Source: Bacteroidia bacterium (GTDB lineage Bacteria; Bacteroidota; Bacteroidia; B-17B0; Aurantibacillaceae). Taken from it: a DNA stretch of 64,000 nt. The DNA lies in the NCBI GenBank assembly GCA_016787705.1, contig JAEUTP010000017.1, positions 567,511 through 631,510 of the forward strand, given 5' to 3'. A program made the translations under genes and the position numbers. This document shows, piece after piece, positions 55,499 to 64,000 of the stretch (position 1 is its first letter; the number at the start of each line of letters is the position of its first letter). The notes beneath the pieces are model-generated. The model ran no database searches and was not told the DNA's origin. It saw only the letters and a program-made list of their open reading frames with translations.

Positions 55499-56836
55499 TT
55501 ATTTTATAATTCTTAATTCGTTTGGAAAATAATTGTTTATGCGGTTTGGCAGCACTTTAGCCCATCCCAGCCCTTTGTTCTTATAAGTTATTAACACCAA
55601 TCCTTTTACAGGAGAGTTATGTTCGAAATTTTCTTTTTTAAGAAATTTTATAGCCTGCTCGTGATCTAATTCTAAAATAGGCACCGTTTTATTTAAGCTG
55701 TTAACTAAAGCCAGCTCATGATCAGGAACCATATCTTTTCCTTTTATTTCGCCTATTACAGCCCCGGCCTTCTTAAAATAAAACTGTTTTTCAAAAGCAA
55801 TTAAAAAATTTAACGCCGCTGCATTTAAGATATGAAAGCGCTCATTCTTTTTTATGATATGATCATCACTCAATTCTAAAAACGGCGCCAGTATTGCCAA
55901 CTCGGCTTTTGTAATTTCCAAGGATGATCTTTTTTTTGATTGGAATACAGTTTGTTCTGAGCCTGTTTTTCTTAATACTGCGCAGAAAAAACCTTCGCTT
56001 TTGGTTAAGTGCGGGTAAAACCTATATCCATGGCTCGTTTCAACAATACCCCAATCTTTATTGATCGTGATTGGAACGTATTCCAAATTATATTCGTTTA
56101 TCATCCATTCTACAATCTCCTCGTCTTCCTCAACAGAGTAAGAGCAGGTGCTGTAAACCAAAATACCATTTTCTTTTAAAGTGGGTATAAGATCAGCCAG
56201 GATTTTTTTTTGGCGCACGCTGCAGGCAATCACGCTTTCTTCACTCCAGTAATCCACCGCATCGGCCTGTTTACGAAAAAGTCCGCTCCCACTGCAAGGC
56301 GTATCAATAACAATAGCATCAAAAAAAGCACCCAACTCGTTAAATTTTTCTGTATCATTATTAGTAACTATGGTATTGGTAGCCCCCCATTTGCTTAGGT
56401 TCTCCACCAAAATACCGGCACGTGATTTTATAAATTCGTTGGCAATTAATAAACTCTCATTATTAATCAGCGAATTTATTAATGTGCTTTTGCCGCCCGG
56501 CGCAGCGCAGCCATCCAGTACTTTTACAGGTTTTGTAAGATCTACGGTTTGTTTTAAGACCAGCTGAATAAACATACTTCCTGGCTCCTGCACATAATAA
56601 CAACCCGCATGAAATAAAGGATCGTATGTAAATGAAGGTCGTTCATTTATATAATATCCTTCATCACTCCAGGTAACTTTATCATTCAATTCAAAATCAA
56701 GCTGTGTTTTTTTAAAGGGATTTAAGCGTATAGAGGTTATTTTGTTTTCTTCACTATGCGCTTCCAAAAAGGCTTCAGCATTAAAATGCGCTAACTTAGA
56801 TAAGCTGTTTAAAAGTTGTTGTGGGAGCTTTACCAT
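55499..56836 (-). CDS. RsmF/NOL1-NOP2-Sun family RNA cytosine-5 methyltransferase
   Basis: Adds a methyl group to C5 of a cytosine in rRNA (16S, RsmF-like) or tRNA. The 445-residue protein has the SAM-binding motif VLDGCAAPGGKSTLI, the catalytic pair of Cys in IDTPCSGSGLF and YSTCSYSVEEDE, and an acidic motif after NNDTEKF. The C-terminal ~150 residues look like the RsmF PUA-like extension (VPDHELALVNSLN, KGLGWAKVLPNRINNYFPNELRI). The target base cannot be set by sequence. Divergent from recX. Confidence 0.9.
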   Translation of the reverse strand: MVKLPQQLLNSLSKLAHFNAEAFLEAHSEENKITSIRLNPFKKTQLDFELNDKVTWSDEGYYINERPSFTYDPLFHAGCYYVQEPGSMFIQLVLKQTVDLTKPVKVLDGCAAPGGKSTLINSLINNESLLIANEFIKSRAGILVENLSKWGATNTIVTNNDTEKFNELGAFFDAIVIDTPCSGSGLFRKQADAVDYWSEESVIACSVRQKKILADLIPTLKENGILVYSTCSYSVEEDEEIVEWMINEYNLEYVPITINKDWGIVETSHGYRFYPHLTKSEGFFCAVLRKTGSEQTVFQSKKRSSLEITKAELAILAPFLELSDDHIIKKNERFHILNAAALNFLIAFEKQFYFKKAGAVIGEIKGKDMVPDHELALVNSLNKTVPILELDHEQAIKFLKKENFEHNSPVKGLVLITYKNKGLGWAKVLPNRINNYFPNELRIIK

Positions 56837-56913
56837 ATTTAATTTTTAAACATTTTCTTTGTTGCGTGGATTTTTCAGAACACAAAGTAAAGAAATTATT
56901 GCTAAGCCCCGAA

Positions 56914-57357
56914 ATGGCCGAGCACAAAATAAAGCAGTGGTGCGCTTACCAGGAACGCTCGCAAAACGAGACCCGCTACAAACTTTACGAATACGGTTTA
57001 AAAGAACTTGAAGTAGAGGAGATCATCTCTAAACTAATAAGTGAGAATTTTTTGAATGAAGAACGTTTTGCTATGGCTCTTGCCGGCGGTAAATTCAGAA
57101 TAAAGCATTGGGGTAAAATTAAGATCAAAATAGAATTGAAGAAACACAAGATCTCTGATTACTCCATTAATAAGGCCTTAAAAAGTATTGATGGTGATGA
57201 TTATATAAATATGCTTACTTTAGTTCTCGAAAAAAAAATAATCCAAACAAAGGTAAAAGAAAAACAAAAACTATTTTATACTGTTTTAAATTATGCCGTA
57301 TCGCGGGGTTATGAGCGAGACTTAGCCAGCGACCAATTAAATAAATTATTGAAATAA
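56914..57357 (+). CDS. recX: Regulatory protein RecX
   Basis: Modulator of RecA. The open frame goes back to 56821 and overlaps the divergent methyltransferase start; I use the ATG at 56914 (MAEHKIKQWCAYQERS), with GTG at 56866 as the alternative. The three-helix repeats are visible: AYQERSQNETRYKLYEYGL, EEIISKLISENFLNEERFA, KIKIELKKHKIS, and LNYAVSRGYERDLASDQLNKLL. About 147 residues, short but normal for Bacteroidota. recA is not in the window. Confidence 0.85.
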   Translation: MAEHKIKQWCAYQERSQNETRYKLYEYGLKELEVEEIISKLISENFLNEERFAMALAGGKFRIKHWGKIKIKIELKKHKISDYSINKALKSIDGDDYINMLTLVLEKKIIQTKVKEKQKLFYTVLNYAVSRGYERDLASDQLNKLLK

Positions 57358-57363
57358 CATAAC

Positions 57364-58152
57364 ATGAATTTAGATCTTAAAAATAAACGTGCCATAGTTT
57401 GCGGGAGCACACAAGGCATTGGCAAAGCTGTAGCACTTGAGCTGGCCAACATGGGCGCCAATGTAACATTAATTGCAAGAAACGAACAAGCCTTAAAAAG
57501 TACGAAAGCAGAATTAAGCAATAACGGTTCGCAGCTACACTCATATATATGTGCAGATTTTAGCGAGCCTCAAAAATTAAAAGAACTGGTTGAACAATTC
57601 ATTCAACGTAGTGGTTTTGTGAACATTTTGGTAAACAATACAGGTGGCCCCCCTTCGGGCCCAATTACCAATGCTAAAACAGATGAATTTCTTTCTGCTT
57701 TCAATAATCATTTAATTTGTAATCATGTATTAACCCAGGCCTGTATGGAAGGCATGAAACAAAGTGGTTATGGCAGGGTGATAAACGTTATATCTACTTC
57801 CGTTAAACAAGCTTTACCAAATTTGGGTGTAAGTAATACCATTCGCGCAGCGGTAGGTAACTGGGCAAAAACAATGGCCAACGAGCTCGGAAAATTTGGC
57901 ATTACAGTAAATAATGTTCTTCCCGGGGCAACTGCCACACAACGTTTATCAACCATTATTGAAAATAAAGCATTAAAAACAAATGTAAATAGCAACGAAG
58001 TAAAGCAGGAAATGCTTCATGAAATTCCTCTTGGCAGGTTTGCAGACGCAAGTGAAGTGGCAAATGCGGTTGCCTTCTTAGCCTCGCCGGCAGCGGCTTA
58101 CATTAATGGTATTAACTTACCTGTTGATGGGGGAAGAACAGCTTCATTGTAG
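57364..58152 (+). CDS. SDR-family protein with altered catalytic motif
   Basis: A 262-residue Rossmann-fold protein of the short-chain dehydrogenase/reductase family, seven bases after recX. The dinucleotide-binding GSTQGIGKAVA and the NNTGG motif are present, and the C-terminus has the usual PLGRFADASEVANAVAFLAS and INLPVDGG. The catalytic YxxxK is not there: in its place is GVSNTIRAAVGNWAKT, the SNxxR variant found in a known subset. It may bind NAD(P) without classical oxidoreductase activity, or use another proton donor. Substrate unknown. Confidence 0.85.
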   Translation: MNLDLKNKRAIVCGSTQGIGKAVALELANMGANVTLIARNEQALKSTKAELSNNGSQLHSYICADFSEPQKLKELVEQFIQRSGFVNILVNNTGGPPSGPITNAKTDEFLSAFNNHLICNHVLTQACMEGMKQSGYGRVINVISTSVKQALPNLGVSNTIRAAVGNWAKTMANELGKFGITVNNVLPGATATQRLSTIIENKALKTNVNSNEVKQEMLHEIPLGRFADASEVANAVAFLASPAAAYINGINLPVDGGRTASL

Positions 58153-58251
58153 AAATTAACAATCGGGTGTTTATTTCAGTTAACGCACATGTGTTACTAA
58201 AACATTAAGTAGCAGGCAAAAGCAGGCAGTTACTTAAGGTATTTTAGTGCC

Positions 58252-59772
58252 ATGATAAAATACTTATTTATTCTGGTTAACGCATTCACCGTATTCTTAT
58301 ATAGTTTATTTGGTGGAGATAATGGAATTACTGTATCCGGTAACATTCCTAAAACGATAACAGCAGGGCAAGAAGTGCCTATCGAGCTTAAGGTGACTAA
58401 AGGTACCATGAGCGGCTTTGCTAAACTTCAGTTAGAATTACCTGAAGGTTTAACATTAAAAGAAGGTGATAACCGTGGTGCCAACTTCAGTTTTGCAGAT
58501 GGCGTTGCAAAATGGGTTTGGGCAAGCCTTCCGAGCGAATCGGATATTATTGTTAAAGCTACTTTGGTTGCTTCATCGGCAGCTTCGGGTGCTAAAACAA
58601 TTGGAGCAAAATATTCTTATGTAGAAAACAATGCCAAACAGGTGGTTGAAATGACACCAATTGAAATAACTGTTGAGGCAGGCTCTGGTTCTACTACCAC
58701 AGCCAATACAAATAATGTTACTACTACACCAACAGAAACAACTGCAGTTACTACCAATAACAATACAAGCACAACTTCAACACCAACTAATACTGAATCT
58801 ACCACATCATCCAATAAAGAACCAGCAGGTAAAGTAACTGTTATAAGAACAATTACTAAAGGTTCGAGTGATGCTGAATATATTGTGAATTTAAAAATAC
58901 AAAAAGGTGCTACAAGGGGGTTCGCAAGATATAGCGATGATCTGCCAGCGGGGCTTACTGCTAAAGCAATTAGCACCGATGGTAGTTCTTTTTCAGTTGC
59001 CGATGGTAAAGTAAAATTTGTTTGGGTTAGTGTTCTCTTAAAAGATGAATTGGAATTATCTTATTCATTAACCGCTAAAGCTTCAGTGTACGCTACTCTA
59101 AAAGGCGAATACTCTTATTTAGAAGATAATCAAAGTAAAAAATACGCTTTACCTTCAGAACAGTTGGCTATTACTATATCTGAAGGTGTGGCAAATACAA
59201 CAACTACAACAGCTACCGAACCAACCAATACAAATACAGTAGTAACCACACCAACAGTGGCTGTTACAACACCTACTGAAACTACTACTACACCTACAGT
59301 TGCCGTTACAACACCAACCGAGGCAGTTAGTACAACTACAACTGCGGCAGTTACGCCAACTGAAAATGTAGCAGTTACAACACCAACAGAAACGCCTTCA
59401 AACACCAATGATAATACAACTACAAATAACAACACCAACACCAACACCAACACAGTAATTGAGACTACTACAAAACAAGAAGGTAATGTAAATTACATGG
59501 TACAAATTGGTGCTTTTACAAATGGAAACGTTACAGCTTCTGTTCTAAAACGCCAGTTTCACATATCAGAGAATATTAAAAGCGAAATGCAGGGTGGTTT
59601 CTCTAAATTCATGGTAGGTTCTCATAGCGAATACAAAGGAGCTCGTGATCAAAGAGAACGCATCAGAAACAATAACGGCGTTAAAGGCGCATTTGTTGTT
59701 GCTTATAATCAAAGCAAGCGTATTACTGTTCAGGAAGCTTTAATGATTAGCAATCAAAAGTGGTATAAATAG
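58252..59772 (+). CDS. Envelope protein with two repeated beta domains, Thr-rich linkers and a SPOR domain
   Basis: A 506-residue protein with an N-terminal signal or membrane segment. Two similar ~110-residue domains (about 22-146 and 182-322) share G-F-A-[KR]..LP.GLT.K, FS.ADG..K.VW and YSY.E.N motifs. They are joined and followed by long Thr/Pro/Asn-rich linkers with many TTTPTET units. A C-terminal SPOR domain (about 415-490, NYMVQIGAFTNG and KFMVGSHSEYKGARDQRERI) would bind denuded peptidoglycan. Probably a periplasmic or outer-membrane protein attached to the wall. Possibly co-transcribed with the next gene, 35 bases away. Confidence 0.78.
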   Translation: MIKYLFILVNAFTVFLYSLFGGDNGITVSGNIPKTITAGQEVPIELKVTKGTMSGFAKLQLELPEGLTLKEGDNRGANFSFADGVAKWVWASLPSESDIIVKATLVASSAASGAKTIGAKYSYVENNAKQVVEMTPIEITVEAGSGSTTTANTNNVTTTPTETTAVTTNNNTSTTSTPTNTESTTSSNKEPAGKVTVIRTITKGSSDAEYIVNLKIQKGATRGFARYSDDLPAGLTAKAISTDGSSFSVADGKVKFVWVSVLLKDELELSYSLTAKASVYATLKGEYSYLEDNQSKKYALPSEQLAITISEGVANTTTTTATEPTNTNTVVTTPTVAVTTPTETTTTPTVAVTTPTEAVSTTTTAAVTPTENVAVTTPTETPSNTNDNTTTNNNTNTNTNTVIETTTKQEGNVNYMVQIGAFTNGNVTASVLKRQFHISENIKSEMQGGFSKFMVGSHSEYKGARDQRERIRNNNGVKGAFVVAYNQSKRITVQEALMISNQKWYK

Positions 59773-59807
59773 ATTTTTTTCTCTATTTTTACAGAACATT
59801 AAACCTT

Positions 59808-62201
59808 ATGAGGAAACTAATACTTCTTATCGCTATTTTAGTTTCTGTAACTGTTCGCTCTCAAACAGATACATCTGTCTTGTTTTTGGACAGACTCTCA
59901 CCAGAAGAATTATTGCAGCATTATATTAACGAAAAAGAACCTGTTTCTTTGTACAAAGGACTTAACGAAAAAGCGGGTGATTCTTTATACAATGTTTTAA
60001 ATCCCTTAACTATACCAACCGGTACTGTTAATGCGGATGCTCTTTACAGGCCTGGTGTGGATAATAGTGATATTGAAGGCGGGCCGGAGGATACTACCAA
60101 TTACGCCGATCAAAAATTAAAACCAAAAATATCTTTAGGCATGGGTCGTTTAGGTTACCACGGTGATCTATACACAAAACATTTTCAATCCCCGCTTACC
60201 GCGCGCCAGGCATTCGATCTTAATATATCACAACGTTTAACACGTTACCTACAGGTTAATTTTAATATCATGTTTGGTAAGTTAGGCGCAAACGAATACC
60301 TGCTTAACAGGAATGAGAATTTTCTTTCTGAGATAAGAGCCGGAGGTGTAAATTTAATGTACGATTTCGGAAATTTTATTCCGGATATGTATAAAGTACG
60401 ACCTTTTGTAAGTCTTGGAGTTACAGGCTTTGAGTTTTTAAGCAAAACAGATAGAATGGATAAGGATGGTAACGTTTACCATTACTGGAGTGATGGAAGT
60501 ATCAAAGATAAAGCAGAGGGATCGGCAGATGCTCAAAATGCAAAAGACCTGGTGCGTGATTATTATTACGAAACCGATATTCGTGAAAGTAATTTAGATG
60601 GCTTTGGTAAATATCCTGAACGTGCTTTTGCTTTTCCAATTGGTGCAGGCGCAATTTTAAAAGTAACAGACAGGCTTGATTTTAAATTTAATTTTCAATA
60701 CTTCTTTTCTACAACCGATTATTTAGATGGTGTTTCTAATAAAAGTCTTGGAGATAGGGTAGGCACCAAACAAAAAGATAATTTCACTTACTCATCCTTC
60801 GCATTGCAATACGATCTTATTACTAAACCTCGCCAAAAGAAAAAATTGGCTCAGGATACTCTTAACGATGCTTTTTGGCTGGCTTTTGATAAGGAAGACA
60901 GAGATAAAGATGGTGTGCCTGATATGAATGATGATTGCCAGGGAACAGAAGCTAGTGTAGCAGTTGATGAAAAAGGTTGTCCGTTGGATGATGATAAAGA
61001 TGGTATTCCTAATTACAGGGATGATGAGTTGGCAACGCCTTTGGGTGTGCCGGTAAATGAAAAAGGTGTTGGCCAAACCGATGATTACTGGGCTGCATGG
61101 TACGAGCAGTACATGAATGATTCAACCGGGGTTGGTGCAAGTACCGAGTACGTTGGTAATTATTTTGCATTAGATAAGAAAAAAACAAAGCTGGGCAGTC
61201 AGAAAGAAGCTTTTACGGTAGAACTGGTAAGGTATAATGGTTCTATTCCTTCAGATGAACTGGCATTTTTATTAAGTATTGGCGATATTAACTCAACCAC
61301 TTTAGAAGATGGTACAACGGTAGTTTATACTTCTGGAAGTTATGATAAAGTAAGCACGGCTGTTAAGCGCAGAGATGAATTCAGAAAAGATGGTAATAAA
61401 AATGCAGGTGTATCGCGTATAAAAGGCAAAAACATTACACAGGTAAGCGATGAAGAATTAGCGGCTTTAATTAAGAAAGAAGACGAAGAATTTGCCAAAC
61501 TAACCGCTGCTAATAATGCTACTTCAACAGTTACAGGTACCAACAGCGCTACAACCAATACAGCTTCGGTAAATACAAATACAACGGAGTTGATAGTTGA
61601 TGATGTCTTTAGCAAAACCGATGTTGTGTACCGTGTGCAACTAGGAGCTTTTAAAAATAAAATTTCTACCAGTGTATTTAACACCAGTGCAGGCGTATTA
61701 GAACTAAAAACAGGTGAAAGCATTTTTCGTTACGTTACCAAAGGTTATAAAACTATTGAAGAAGCCGCAGCTGTGCGAGCTGACTTAGTAGTGCAGGGTT
61801 ATTCCGATGCATTTGTAACTGCCTATAAAGAAGGTAAACGTGTGCCGTTAAACACAACAAAAGCAACGGTAGATAAAAAATATAAAGAAGACTTGAACGA
61901 AGAAAAGATTTTTAGTTCAGTAGATAAAAAATTAGTAACCTTTAAAATTCAGTTGGGTGCTTTGAAAAAACCTATCCTCGAAAAAATGACGGATGAGAAA
62001 TTTAAAGATATTAAAGACGTTGAAAAACAAACTACTGTTTCAGGAAGTATTCGTTACTCATCTGGTAGTTTTAGTGGATTAAATGCCGCTGAAAAATACC
62101 AGAAAGAGCTTATCGACAAAGGCTTTGGAGATGCCTTTATCATTGCTACCTTCAGAGGCGAGATCATATCTATACAAGAGGCTATGGAGTTGTTGAAGTA
62201 G
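59808..62201 (+). CDS. Outer-membrane barrel protein with TSP3 repeats and SPOR-like domains
   Basis: A 797-residue exported protein (signal peptide to about residue 18, VTVRSQ). N-terminal region, then an outer-membrane-beta-barrel-like domain (about 105-345, KPKISLGMGRLGYHGDLY, FVSLGVTGFEFL, GAGAILKVTDRLDFKFNF), then calcium-binding thrombospondin-type-3 motifs (DKDGVPDMNDDCQG and DDDKDGIPNYRDDE, about 368-405). After a linker there are three SPOR-like segments (about 465-545, 607-680 and 705-795; YRVQLGAF, FKIQLGAL). It looks like an OmpA-like anchor using SPOR instead of an OmpA domain. Its partner upstream shares SPOR. Confidence 0.78.
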   Translation: MRKLILLIAILVSVTVRSQTDTSVLFLDRLSPEELLQHYINEKEPVSLYKGLNEKAGDSLYNVLNPLTIPTGTVNADALYRPGVDNSDIEGGPEDTTNYADQKLKPKISLGMGRLGYHGDLYTKHFQSPLTARQAFDLNISQRLTRYLQVNFNIMFGKLGANEYLLNRNENFLSEIRAGGVNLMYDFGNFIPDMYKVRPFVSLGVTGFEFLSKTDRMDKDGNVYHYWSDGSIKDKAEGSADAQNAKDLVRDYYYETDIRESNLDGFGKYPERAFAFPIGAGAILKVTDRLDFKFNFQYFFSTTDYLDGVSNKSLGDRVGTKQKDNFTYSSFALQYDLITKPRQKKKLAQDTLNDAFWLAFDKEDRDKDGVPDMNDDCQGTEASVAVDEKGCPLDDDKDGIPNYRDDELATPLGVPVNEKGVGQTDDYWAAWYEQYMNDSTGVGASTEYVGNYFALDKKKTKLGSQKEAFTVELVRYNGSIPSDELAFLLSIGDINSTTLEDGTTVVYTSGSYDKVSTAVKRRDEFRKDGNKNAGVSRIKGKNITQVSDEELAALIKKEDEEFAKLTAANNATSTVTGTNSATTNTASVNTNTTELIVDDVFSKTDVVYRVQLGAFKNKISTSVFNTSAGVLELKTGESIFRYVTKGYKTIEEAAAVRADLVVQGYSDAFVTAYKEGKRVPLNTTKATVDKKYKEDLNEEKIFSSVDKKLVTFKIQLGALKKPILEKMTDEKFKDIKDVEKQTTVSGSIRYSSGSFSGLNAAEKYQKELIDKGFGDAFIIATFRGEIISIQEAMELLK

Positions 62202-62362
62202 ATATACGATCTTTTAATGAATTTTATTACTTTCATTTTACTGGGAATAATTAATCGGTTACAAATAGTCAAAGCCGATAATAGAAAACTTAGCCAATAG
62301 TTAAAATACTGGTTGCAGATTTTTGTGTAATTAAAAATGACAATAGCAAAAGCTCTAAAGAG

Positions 62363-63799
62363 ATGATTTCTAAACAAAAAAAATATTTTTTTCTTATTAT
62401 ATTTTTAGTTGCATTTCTTTTATTATGGAAAATCGGAAAATATGATTTACAGGAATGGGATGAATCGCGAAATGGTGTTAATGCTTATGAAATGTTACAG
62501 AATAAAGATTTTGTAAATTATTATTACAATAATCAACTCGATACATGGAATGCCAAGCCCCCACTCATGATTTGGTTAATTGGAATTTCATATAAAATAT
62601 TTGGCTTTAATGAATTTGCTTTAAGATTTCCCACTTTTATAAGTGCGATCATTTTTTTTATTTTTTGTTTCAAAATTATTGAATTATTAAGTAGTACCTT
62701 TAAGGCATTTTTATGTTGTCTTATATTACTCTCCTGTAAAGCTATTTTAGGCAACCACGTAGGCTTAACCGGAGATTTTGATATGCTGTTAATATCGTTA
62801 TTAACCGCTTCCGTTTATTATTTTATTTTATATATCGAATATCAGAAAAAACACGCTGTTTTTCTCGTTGCAATTACAACCGGCTTTGCATTTTATACAA
62901 AAGGACCTGCCTGTTTGATCTTTATACCAGGGTTTATTATTTATGCAGTTGTTAAAGATAAGTGCATTGAATTACTTAAAGATAAGAAAATATGGATTTC
63001 CATAGCACTTTTTATTACAATAGTAAGTTCATGGTTATTACTTGTTTTTTCGTTTGGTAAAACAACAGATCATTCGTTTTACGGAAGCAAAAATTCAATT
63101 GAAACAATGATAATTTATGATACATTTAATAGGCTTACAAATACAGATTTCGGTCATACAAATGTACATGATAATTATTTTTTTTTCGCAGTAATTGATG
63201 CACGATTAAATCTATGGAATTATCTGTTTTATTTAGGCATAGTATTCGGCTTATATGGTATTATTAGTAATAGGAAAAAGCTTAAGCTTTATATATGTGA
63301 TGATTCAAAACGACTAATTCTTCTTTCTGTTTGCCTGATCTTGCCTTTATCAATCGTATTAACCCTTGCTATAGATCAAAACAATTGGTATTTGGCTCCA
63401 ATTTTTATGTTTATAGTGTTTATTATAGTAGAAACAATTTTTTTTATTGGCAATAAATGGAAGCCATCATACTTTATAATTTTAATGCTATTTGTTTTTA
63501 CATTTGGGCGACATTTATCTTATTTGTATTGTTTACCAAACGACGCTAATATTGCTTTATCTTCAAATCAAAATTTTAAAGACAAAAAAATAATTGTAAC
63601 TGAGAATTTAAAACAAAATATTTTACTTTATTTTAAATGGTTGAACATGAATATTGTAAAAACAAATAAAATTGATGACCTTGCTAATTTTAAAGGTGAG
63701 TTATTGTTAATTAATAAAAATTCAATAAATAATGCGCTTACTAAAAGTATTGAGCCGTTGCATTATTTTGAAGAATATTGCCTGGCGAAAATTAAATAA
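62363..63799 (+). CDS. GT39-family integral-membrane glycosyltransferase
   Basis: A 478-residue multi-pass membrane protein of the ArnT/PMT-like group that transfers sugars from polyprenyl-phosphate donors. The first loop has the catalytic acidic motif LQEWDESRNGVNAYEML, and NAKPPLMIWLIGISYKIFG follows, both typical of the family; more than ten hydrophobic segments follow. It begins a glycosylation operon: a GT2 family gene, likely making the polyprenyl-phosphate sugar donor, follows 12 bases later. 161 bases separate it from the SPOR gene. Confidence 0.88.
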   Translation: MISKQKKYFFLIIFLVAFLLLWKIGKYDLQEWDESRNGVNAYEMLQNKDFVNYYYNNQLDTWNAKPPLMIWLIGISYKIFGFNEFALRFPTFISAIIFFIFCFKIIELLSSTFKAFLCCLILLSCKAILGNHVGLTGDFDMLLISLLTASVYYFILYIEYQKKHAVFLVAITTGFAFYTKGPACLIFIPGFIIYAVVKDKCIELLKDKKIWISIALFITIVSSWLLLVFSFGKTTDHSFYGSKNSIETMIIYDTFNRLTNTDFGHTNVHDNYFFFAVIDARLNLWNYLFYLGIVFGLYGIISNRKKLKLYICDDSKRLILLSVCLILPLSIVLTLAIDQNNWYLAPIFMFIVFIIVETIFFIGNKWKPSYFIILMLFVFTFGRHLSYLYCLPNDANIALSSNQNFKDKKIIVTENLKQNILLYFKWLNMNIVKTNKIDDLANFKGELLLINKNSINNALTKSIEPLHYFEEYCLAKIK

Positions 63800-63811
63800 T
63801 ATCAATCGTTT

Positions 63812-64000
63812 ATGAATTCTGTAATTGAAATAAGTGTTGTCATCCCTGTTTATAATGAAGAGGGAAATGTTTTTCTTCTTTTTGAGCGGCTTAATAATGT
63901 GTTTGATAAATTAAATGTTTCAAAAGAATATATTTTTATTAATGACGGAAGCAAAGATAAATCTATTGAGAGAATAAAAAGTCTTGCTAAAGAATATGGT
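63812..64000 (+). CDS. GT2-family glycosyltransferase, 3' end outside the window
   Basis: Only the first 63 codons are visible, and they run open to the window end. The sequence EISVVIPVYNEEGNV, then EYIFINDGSKDKSIERIK, is the N-terminal nucleotide-sugar-binding region of GT-A glycosyltransferases, most like dolichol-phosphate-mannose synthase or DPG synthase-type proteins. Next to a GT39 gene this suggests a donor-sugar/transferase pair. The exact sugar and lipid cannot be told. Confidence 0.85.
   Translation, partial: MNSVIEISVVIPVYNEEGNVFLLFERLNNVFDKLNVSKEYIFINDGSKDKSIERIKSLAKEYG

Noticed and set aside
58732..58815. ACT/ACA-rich tracts as a microsatellite or CRISPR-like repeat
   Set aside because: They code Thr/Pro/Asn-rich linkers in frame, have irregular units and no regular spacers.
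59130..59453. Long open frame opposite the Thr-rich linker, coding a Val-rich peptide
   Set aside because: It is only the complement of ACA/ACC/ACT-rich codons; no start context, no homology features, and it lies wholly inside a well-supported gene.

Overview
The window is AT-rich chromosomal DNA from a member of the Bacteroidota. Several independent signs agree: a GldM-type gliding/type IX secretion protein, a PorP/SprF-family outer-membrane protein, a GLPGLI-family protein beside a TonB-receptor-like barrel, promoters of the TTTG-N19-TAnnTTTG kind, almost no Shine-Dalgarno sequences, and the typical gene order tRNA-Thr/Tyr/Gly/Thr - tuf - tRNA-Trp - secE - nusG - rplKAJL - rpoBC. A YtxJ-type bacilliredoxin suggests that the cell uses bacillithiol. 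The genus cannot be fixed from the sequence alone. No prophage, CRISPR array, rRNA operon or complete insertion sequence was seen.

Layout. 1-6 kb: a partial MbnP-like lipoprotein, a thioredoxin-fold envelope protein without cysteines, an RluA-type pseudouridine synthase, a stand-alone gldM and an arginase/formimidoylglutamase-family enzyme. 6-13 kb: a five-PAS histidine kinase, divergent from a single-domain response regulator, then a GLPGLI protein with an outer-membrane receptor-like barrel. 13-20.6 kb: mixed housekeeping genes (TsaC/YciO, AroQ, XerD, IspH, a DEDDh exonuclease, a TetR regulator, TatD) with a GIY-YIG gene framed by direct repeats. 20.6-25.3 kb: three tandem TPR membrane proteins that stop where a SpoIIE phosphatase would usually begin. 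25.5-29 kb: rplM-rpsI-rpsB, tsf and pyrH, with clear terminators.

29.2-33 kb holds a compact red-light sensing cassette: response regulator, heme oxygenase (makes biliverdin), bacteriophytochrome kinase (binds biliverdin), response regulator. 33-34.5 kb has a DUF3037 / HipA-like kinase pair and YtxJ. 34.5-37.6 kb has two long gene-poor stretches rich in palindromes around a DUF255 thioredoxin-domain protein. 37.6-41.6 kb has an ECF sigma factor, a translationally coupled membrane protein and a secreted protein, facing a PorP/SprF protein and an S1/P1 nuclease. 41.8-55.4 kb (minus strand) is the transcription/translation core. 55.5-64 kb has an RsmF-like RNA methyltransferase, RecX, an atypical SDR protein, two large SPOR-domain envelope proteins, a GT39 glycosyltransferase and the start of a GT2 glycosyltransferase.

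The least explained signal lies between the genes. At least five kinds of palindromic, dispersed repeat are present. One frames a GIY-YIG nuclease gene, one sits in frame inside a coding sequence, one lies between rpoB and rpoC, and two copies of a ~160 bp nested-palindrome element have ends built from ~9-nt CACTAATTT-like units.
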